From an uncultured Lachnospiraceae bacterium (GTDB lineage: Bacteria; Bacillota_A; Clostridia; Lachnospirales; Lachnospiraceae): a stretch of DNA of 28,794 nucleotides. The notes beneath the pieces are model-generated. The model saw nothing but the letters and a program-made list of their open reading frames with translations, did not search any database and was not told the DNA's origin. Below are positions 24,183-28,794 of this stretch, in pieces (position 1 is the first letter of the stretch; each line of letters starts with the position of its first letter). Location of the stretch: positions 1 to 28,794 of the forward strand of contig CAJUMT010000011.1 of NCBI GenBank assembly GCA_910587495.1. Reading direction: 5' to 3'. The position numbers were made by a program, and so were the translations under genes.

Positions 24183-24197
24183 CTATTATAGTTCCGC
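24183..24197 (-). repeat. Dispersed motif GCGGAACTATAATAG before korD
   Basis: The same 15-mer type as before blaI and rfbD. It contains TATAAT and leads directly to the korD SD. It follows the long hairpin at 24202-24263. Confidence 0.55.
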
Positions 24198-24201
24198 TTC
24201 G

Positions 24202-24263
24202 CCCTTACAACACCTTTTACCCAGGGCAGTTTGCTTCGCACCCTGCCCTGCCTGTTGTAAGGG
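24202..24263. repeat. Long imperfect palindrome between MFS and korD
   Basis: CCCTTACAACA (24202-24212) pairs perfectly with TGTTGTAAGGG (24253-24263), and inside it CAGGGCAG (24222-24229) pairs with CTGCCCTG (24243-24250). No T tract follows on the minus strand, so it is not an ordinary terminator. It could protect or process the message between the carrier and the enzyme genes, or be a palindromic repeat insertion. Confidence 0.6.
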
Positions 24264-24273
24264 TTTCGCTGTT

Positions 24274-25509
24274 TTATACTTGCACTTTTTTACCCAATCT
24301 GTAGACGGTCATAGACAATACGGCGCCTACAATACCTGACACTGCCAGGAAGATAAAGATATAGTTGTAACCTGCTGCTCCATGCGCGTCCAGCCAGCTT
24401 CCAAACAGAACGGAATAAATAGAATCCGGAAGATATCCGATGATGGATGCAATTCCTATTACCGTACCGGTCATGGCCCTTGGAATACCAGACTCGCTGA
24501 CAGTAGAGAAAATCACGCCATACATCATCATGGAGAATGCGCCCGGGAGCAGCGTATACAAGCTTGCTGACAGAGGACTGATTCCTGACGGCAGGATCAA
24601 TACGATACCAAACAGCGCCGCAAGGATAATAAACGCAGTTGACAGCCATTTACAGGTAGATTTAAATACTTTATCTGCCAGCAAACCTCCAACCGGAGAA
24701 AGCAGCAGAAGGAGATAATTACGAATAATAGAAATCAATCCTGAATCCTCCGGAGATACTCCTCTTACTTCTGTCAGATATGGATTGAAATAGGACGTAT
24801 TGCTGTAAAAACCATAACCACAAAGTATGGTAAGCGATACAACCCAGACAACCGGATTTTTCAGCAGTTTTAAAACATCACCCATCTGAAACTTCGGTTC
24901 ATTGTCATCCCCTGCATTGTTTCCTGCCTTTTCCGGCATCAGGAAGAACAAAAGAACCGCCGATACCAGTGCTACAGAACCTCCGGAAACTACCGCACGG
25001 AAAAATCCTCCTACCATATCTCCGCCCGCCGTCTTATAGACATTCAGCGCCAGTGTATTAGTCAGTGCAGCCGTTATACCGTTGCAGGCATAATACAGAC
25101 CATACATAAATCCTTGCTCTTCTTCCGTTCCAATAATTCGAACCGCCTTCATAAGCGACGACCAAAAAACAAACGCCGTACTAAAAGAAAGGCCAAGCCA
25201 CACAACCATGCCAACCATAAAGTTCATCGTAAATGCATAGATCCATGCTAACACGGTGGTAGCCGCCAGGGAAATGACCAGCGCTTTCTTCGGTGACACT
25301 TTATCGGCAATAATGCCGCCAGGTATGTACAAGATCATGTTACCGACAGTATACATGGTCATCAAAAGTCCTGACTGTGTGTTGGTGATCCCCATAGCTG
25401 CGATCTGTGCATCATAAAAGATGTATTTTATATAAGGAAGAAAATAGATCGAACCTCCGGCAAGACCAAGTGCTGCAATTGTAAGATATTTTCTAAGTTT
25501 TGAATCCAT
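24274..25509 (-). CDS. MFS transporter
   Basis: A 411-residue protein with 12 predicted membrane segments. The MFS loop 2-3 motif is seen as GGIIADKVSPKKAL (about 64-77) and again in the second half as GGLLADKVFKS. There is a soluble central loop around 195-210 (KAGNNAGDDNEPKFQMGD). The start is supported by AAGGGAA upstream. It lies 53 bp after the amino-acid dehydrogenase gene and ahead of the 2-oxoacid oxidoreductase genes, so uptake of the amino acid or export of the acid product is the likely job (inference). The family alone does not reveal the substrate. Confidence 0.88.
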   Translation of the reverse strand: MDSKLRKYLTIAALGLAGGSIYFLPYIKYIFYDAQIAAMGITNTQSGLLMTMYTVGNMILYIPGGIIADKVSPKKALVISLAATTVLAWIYAFTMNFMVGMVVWLGLSFSTAFVFWSSLMKAVRIIGTEEEQGFMYGLYYACNGITAALTNTLALNVYKTAGGDMVGGFFRAVVSGGSVALVSAVLLFFLMPEKAGNNAGDDNEPKFQMGDVLKLLKNPVVWVVSLTILCGYGFYSNTSYFNPYLTEVRGVSPEDSGLISIIRNYLLLLLSPVGGLLADKVFKSTCKWLSTAFIILAALFGIVLILPSGISPLSASLYTLLPGAFSMMMYGVIFSTVSESGIPRAMTGTVIGIASIIGYLPDSIYSVLFGSWLDAHGAAGYNYIFIFLAVSGIVGAVLSMTVYRLGKKVQV

Positions 25510-25562
25510 ATTTATTCCCTTCTGCTGTTTATTTCAACAGTCCCTCTGTGTACCAGTTACTA

Positions 25563-26734
25563 TTACATATCCGGTGTATCTGATTTGTCCGGCGTGAACA
25601 GGCGCCTTGCCACATCACGGGTAAATTCACCTGTCTTCTTGGACTCTTCAAATACAAGCCTTGTCTGCTTGCGGATCAGGTCTACGGTATCTTTTACAAT
25701 CGCTGCCGCCGCATCCTCATCATTCATATTCTCAATCTTTACAATACGGAAGATAACTGCTTCATAAATACGGATACCACCCATATTAGAAATGAAATCT
25801 ACCGCTACGTCCACACCTTTTTTGCGGAGAATTTCGTCTGCTTCCGGTGTTGTCGGGATATTTGCCGCCTCAACCAAAAGAGAAGCTTTGATCTTGTCTG
25901 CATTATTTACATTAATCACATCTTCCAATGCTGCCGGAATCAGGATATCGCATTCCTGGCTAAGCCATTCACTGTTAGGAAGAACTTCATATCCATCCTC
26001 GAATACTTCTTTATTCATAACTCCCTTCGGAAGTCTGGTTTCCACAAGTTTTTTCACGTTCAGACCGTCTTTGCAGTATACCAATCCGTTTACATCCGCG
26101 ATACCAACGACTTTATAGCCCATTTTATCCAGAGCAGTCACACAACTTGCACCTACGCAGCCAAATCCCTGAATTACTACAGATGCGCCTTTTTTTCCGC
26201 CCTTCATCTTCCACGCTTCGTCTGCTGCCGCTGCTACGCCGTAACCTGTGATCATGTCATACATCTTAAATCCGTCATAAGTCAGTTCTTTTTCTGCCCT
26301 GTCATGGTTCACGATACCCTGATGGATGTCCGGATCTTCTTTCATAGCTTTCGTCTGGGGAATACCGATGCCCAGATCATCCAGGATTCTAAGAACATCT
26401 GAATAATCAACGCCCAGGTCGCCTCCGATCGATACGCCTGCATTGATAAACGGCGCTGTAGCTGTCAAGAACCTGCGCAGCACATCCAATGATCCGGTGC
26501 GTTATAATCATAAGCAATACCCGCTTTGCATCCGCCGGTCGTCTGAGATTCACATGCTTTGTATTTATATCCCATTGTGGTTGCCAGACGGATCACTTCT
26601 TCTTTTGTTACAGTCGGATGCATTCTTGTTCCTCCTCCGCAGTAATGCCCTACGAAGTTGTAAGCGCACATCCATCCGATTGCATCTGTCTCAGTATCAT
26701 TCCATTCGATCACTACATAAGGTTTGTTAGCCAT
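25563..26734 (-). pseudogene. Glu/Leu/Phe/Val dehydrogenase family protein, split by a one-base frameshift
   Basis: Two frames together encode one enzyme. The first (ATG 26734) covers GGGTRMHP (33-40) and the catalytic Lys in GGCKAGI (67-73), up to NAPD (81). The reading must then slip back one base at about 26492 to continue SLDVLRRFLTATAPF for 309 more residues, including the Rossmann motif GFGCVGASC. The joined product would be about 390 residues. The short N-terminus is closer to leucine-type than to typical glutamate dehydrogenases, so a branched-chain or aromatic substrate is possible; the sequence alone does not decide. It is the first gene of the oxidation cluster, with SD AGGAGG. No slippery heptamer or stimulating hairpin is seen, so a base is probably missing, by assembly error or mutation. 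Confidence 0.82.
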
Positions 26735-26755
26735 AACTCAAAATCCTCCTGATAT

Positions 26756-26780
26756 GTTCTTTATTATAGAACTTTGTTCT
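26756..26780 (-). promoter_or_regulatory. Proximal dyad operator of the dehydrogenase operon
   Basis: GTTCT-N7-AGAAC-TTT-GTTCT (plus-strand order) gives a palindrome AGAACTTTGTTCT (26768-26780) and a second, wider dyad with 26756-26760. On the minus strand TATAAT (26763-26768) is enclosed. The dehydrogenase SD starts 6 bases away. Confidence 0.6.
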
Positions 26781-26838
26781 TAATACATTTTATTTTTTAA
26801 ACCCGGCAGATGCCGAGTTCCTTTGGGTACCCTATCTT

Positions 26839-26863
26839 GTTCTGTATTATAGAACTTTGTTCT
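26839..26863 (-). promoter_or_regulatory. Distal copy of the same dyad, probable promoter
   Basis: An almost exact repeat (24 of 25 bases) of 26756-26780, 83 bp upstream, close to eight helical turns. It also encloses TATAAT (26846-26851, minus strand). The -35 is poor, which fits a promoter needing an activator. GAAC-N3-GTTC dyads resemble binding sites of IclR-family regulators, and an IclR gene is next upstream. Between the two copies is a CGGCA/TGCCG palindrome. Confidence 0.6.
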
Positions 26864-26966
26864 TGTTTTTGTATGTACATATCATAACACTATTCGTTAT
26901 TTTTTTCAATGGCTATCTTCTCTTTTTAATTTTTTTGGCAAATTGCACAATTTTCAGATGTCTTTT

Positions 26967-27728
26967 TTATAACCTTTTCTGAATTTCCTGTTTATAACGA
27001 TTCAGGATCTCCGCAAATATCAGAATCTTCTCTTCACTCATCCGAAGAGACGGCGCACTGATACTAAGGCCCCCTTCCGGTTTTCCCTCATGATTGAGCA
27101 GTGCAACCCCCACACATTTAATGCCAAACATAAGCTCCATATCATCCAGCCCATATTTACGCGCAGCAGTTATTTTCAGTTCTTCTTCCAACTCCTGACG
27201 GTCTGTAATCGTATTTTCTGTAAATGCCTCCAACGGTTCTTTTAATAGCTCGTCCCGTTCTGACTTGTCCATACTGGAAAGAATCGCTTTTCCTACGCTG
27301 GTGCAGTGCATCTTGGCACGCTCTCCTGTAACAATACTGCCCGGAAGCTTCTGGGATTCCGGATAAACAGCCTCTAAATATACGACCTCCTCACCTCTGG
27401 GTATGGTCAAATATACAACCTCTCCCACCTCTTCCGCAATCCGACGCATAAACGGTACCGCGATCCGGCTGATATCCAGATTCTCACGCAAAGCCCGGCT
27501 TAAAGAGAACACAGCCGTCCCGAGGCGAAACTTTCCGGAATCCGGGTCCTGCTCCAGGTAGTCCATGGCTTTAAAGGTAGAAAGGATATTGTGGACATTG
27601 CTCTTATACAACCCCATCTTTTCACTGATCTCCGTCACCCCAAGCGGCTGCTTCTCCACAAAGCATTCCAGCACTTGCAGCGCTTTCTGCAGACTCTTAA
27701 TCTTGATCTCTGTTCCTTCACTTTTCAT
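26967..27728 (-). CDS. IclR-family transcriptional regulator
   Basis: A 253-residue protein of standard length. The winged helix-turn-helix (LQVLECFVEKQPLGVTEISE, KMGLYKSNVHNILSTF) is N-terminal, and the effector-binding domain follows (LREN..., HCTSVGKAILSSM, GLDDMELMFGIKCVGVALLN). The start at 27728 was chosen because GGGGGG lies 6 bases upstream; the frame extends to 27770, but through a hairpin. It is directly upstream of the amino-acid-oxidation cluster in the same orientation, and tandem GAAC-AAA-GTTC dyads lie between, so it is the best candidate for its regulator. The ligand is unknown; IclR proteins usually bind small organic acids. Confidence 0.92.
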   Translation of the reverse strand: MKSEGTEIKIKSLQKALQVLECFVEKQPLGVTEISEKMGLYKSNVHNILSTFKAMDYLEQDPDSGKFRLGTAVFSLSRALRENLDISRIAVPFMRRIAEEVGEVVYLTIPRGEEVVYLEAVYPESQKLPGSIVTGERAKMHCTSVGKAILSSMDKSERDELLKEPLEAFTENTITDRQELEEELKITAARKYGLDDMELMFGIKCVGVALLNHEGKPEGGLSISAPSLRMSEEKILIFAEILNRYKQEIQKRL

Positions 27729-27747
27729 AAATTGTCCCCCCTGTTTG

Positions 27748-27782
27748 AAAAATAACCGCAGATACAACATACGGTTATTTTT
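27748..27782. terminator. AT-rich hairpin with T tracts on both strands
   Basis: AAAAATAACCG (27748-27758) and CGGTTATTTTT (27772-27782) form a perfect 11-bp stem with a 13-base loop and T runs at either end. It lies between the sensor kinase stop and the iclR start. It can end the kinase transcript, but it also sits inside the probable iclR leader. Confidence 0.65.
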
Positions 27783-27801
27783 TTGAAAGATGTTTTTTGA
27801 C

Positions 27802-27831
27802 AGTTTAGCATAATTTGGGAGAAGTTGACAA
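27802..27831 (-). promoter_or_regulatory. Probable iclR promoter
   Basis: TTGTCA (27826-27831) and TAAACT (27802-27807), 18 bp apart, with TGC just before the -10 (extended -10). It lies upstream of the hairpin at 27748-27782, so the iclR message would have to pass it. Confidence 0.5.
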
Positions 27832-27840
27832 TACTTAATT

Positions 27841-28794
27841 TTAAATTGAATTTATATATTTTCCCAACTTATAGGCAACAGTCTGAACATCAATCGGTTT
27901 TGCCAAATGGTCATTCATACCACACTTTAAACACTTTTGGATATCTTCCGAAAACGCGTCGGCAGTCATAGCGATAACAGGAATATCCGCATCCTCACGT
28001 TCCAAACTCCGGATCGCTGCGGTCGCTTCGTAACCGTTCATAACAGGCATCCGCACATCCATAAGAATCGCGTCATAATACCCGACTGAAGATTTCGCAA
28101 ATTTTTCGAGGCAAATACTCCCATTTTCTGCCCAATCCAATTCCATTTCAAGACCAGAAAGCATTTCCCTTGCAACTTCCCAGTTAAGTTCATTATCCTC
28201 CGCCAATAAAATATGTTTCCCCCGAAACACCAGATCAGCCGTCTTTTCTCTGCCAACAATTTTTTCAATGCCAACACCGGCAAACGCATTCAGTGCGTCA
28301 AGCAAAGTGGATTTAAATAACGGTTTGGAAATAAAGCCGACAATCCCCGCTTCTCTGACCTCGTCTGTCATCCTGTTCCAATCACAAGTCAAGAGTAGTA
28401 TCGCCGGACTGTCTTCCCCGCAGTTCAAGCGGATTGCCCGAGCAGCCTCGATCCCATTCATATCCAGCAGATTCTGTCCCAAAAGAATCAGTTGATAGCA
28501 GTCATCCACCATCCGTTCCATTGCCTGCGCAGCGCTCAGACACCATTCGGAGCGAATGCCAATGGATTCTAAAATGTGGACAGTATTGACACATAACCGC
28601 TCATCGCCATCAAGCACCAATACATGCCAGATCGGAAACATCCTATCGATCTTCCGTTCTGTCGCCTTTTCCAAGTCAACCACAACATGAAATTCGCTGC
28701 CCCTGTCCTGTTCGCTGCGGACAGAAATGGTAGCGTCCATGGCGTCTACAATACACTTGGTAATAGCCATTCCCAACCCGGAACCCTCTGTTTT
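27841..28794 (-). CDS. Hybrid sensor histidine kinase, C-terminal part (cut by window edge)
   Basis: The frame is open to the window end, giving 317 visible residues. It begins inside the kinase ATP-binding domain (EGSGLGMAI is the G2 box). A first receiver domain (about 57-170) has the acidic pair LDGDE but Gly106 where the phospho-accepting Asp should be (LILLGQNLLDMNG), so it is probably a non-phosphorylated pseudo-receiver. The second receiver (about 194-310) is complete, with AEDN, Asp246 (ILMDVRMP) and Lys299 (LAKPID). The N-terminal sensor is outside the window. No DNA-binding output or HPt domain follows before the stop. It is followed by the hairpin at 27748-27782. Confidence 0.9.
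   Translation of the reverse strand, partial: KTEGSGLGMAITKCIVDAMDATISVRSEQDRGSEFHVVVDLEKATERKIDRMFPIWHVLVLDGDERLCVNTVHILESIGIRSEWCLSAAQAMERMVDDCYQLILLGQNLLDMNGIEAARAIRLNCGEDSPAILLLTCDWNRMTDEVREAGIVGFISKPLFKSTLLDALNAFAGVGIEKIVGREKTADLVFRGKHILLAEDNELNWEVAREMLSGLEMELDWAENGSICLEKFAKSSVGYYDAILMDVRMPVMNGYEATAAIRSLEREDADIPVIAMTADAFSEDIQKCLKCGMNDHLAKPIDVQTVAYKLGKYINSI

Noticed and set aside
26485..26500. Programmed -1 frameshift in the dehydrogenase
   Set aside because: No slippery heptamer, no SD-like stimulator and no downstream hairpin; a missing base explains it more simply.
26790..26825. T-box, riboswitch or terminator in the dehydrogenase leader
   Set aside because: The CGGCA/TGCCG palindrome has only a two-base centre and no T tract; no T-box sequence is seen.

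Overview
The window looks like chromosomal DNA from an anaerobic Clostridia member, most likely a gut Lachnospiraceae relative. This is inferred from strong AGGAGG ribosome-binding sites, TTGACA/TATAAT promoters, ferredoxin-linked metabolism, a GH13 alpha-glucosidase pair, BlaI/M56 regulation and two large AAA-ATPase-like/PD-(D/E)XK proteins of a type expanded in gut Firmicutes. No rRNA, tRNA, CRISPR array, phage gene or transposase was seen.

Layout. 1-2420 (minus): two GH13 glycosidases for alpha-glucan oligosaccharides; the second is cut by the window edge. 2461-4404 (minus): a BlaI repressor and M56 membrane peptidase pair with a two-site operator. 4515-8866 (plus): an AraC regulator, a MerR-methyltransferase fusion, then dTDP-glucose 4,6-dehydratase and dTDP-4-dehydrorhamnose reductase. 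A MerR-type promoter precedes rfbB and a repeat-rich, foldable spacer separates rfbB from rfbD. 8882-9105: a hicA-like remnant and a two-way terminator. 9114-17064 is an accessory patch. Two near-identical 1.7 kb AAA/PD-(D/E)XK genes lie in the same direction and enclose a MarR-controlled hydrolase/MarR/nitroreductase operon (flanked by a short direct repeat), a small lipoprotein, and a ferredoxin-thioredoxin-reductase-like/ferredoxin/membrane Fe-S operon. 17200-17871: a YczE-type membrane protein.

17953-26734 (minus) is the most coherent system. An amino-acid dehydrogenase of the Glu/Leu/Phe/Val family, an MFS carrier, a four-subunit 2-oxoacid:ferredoxin oxidoreductase in D-A-B-C order, a fused ADP-forming acyl-CoA synthetase and a BCCT carrier lie in one direction with small gaps. 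Together they would take an amino acid to its 2-oxo acid, then to an acyl-CoA plus reduced ferredoxin, then to a free acid plus ATP. This is an oxidative, Stickland-like branch with substrate-level phosphorylation. An IclR regulator sits upstream, and a twice-repeated GAAC-AAA-GTTC dyad overlaps the dehydrogenase promoter region. 27841-28794: the C-terminal part of a hybrid sensor kinase.

Three genes (dehydrogenase, alpha/beta hydrolase, YczE) each look one base short of a clean reading frame. Either the assembly carries small deletions or these genes are broken; only reads or resequencing can tell.
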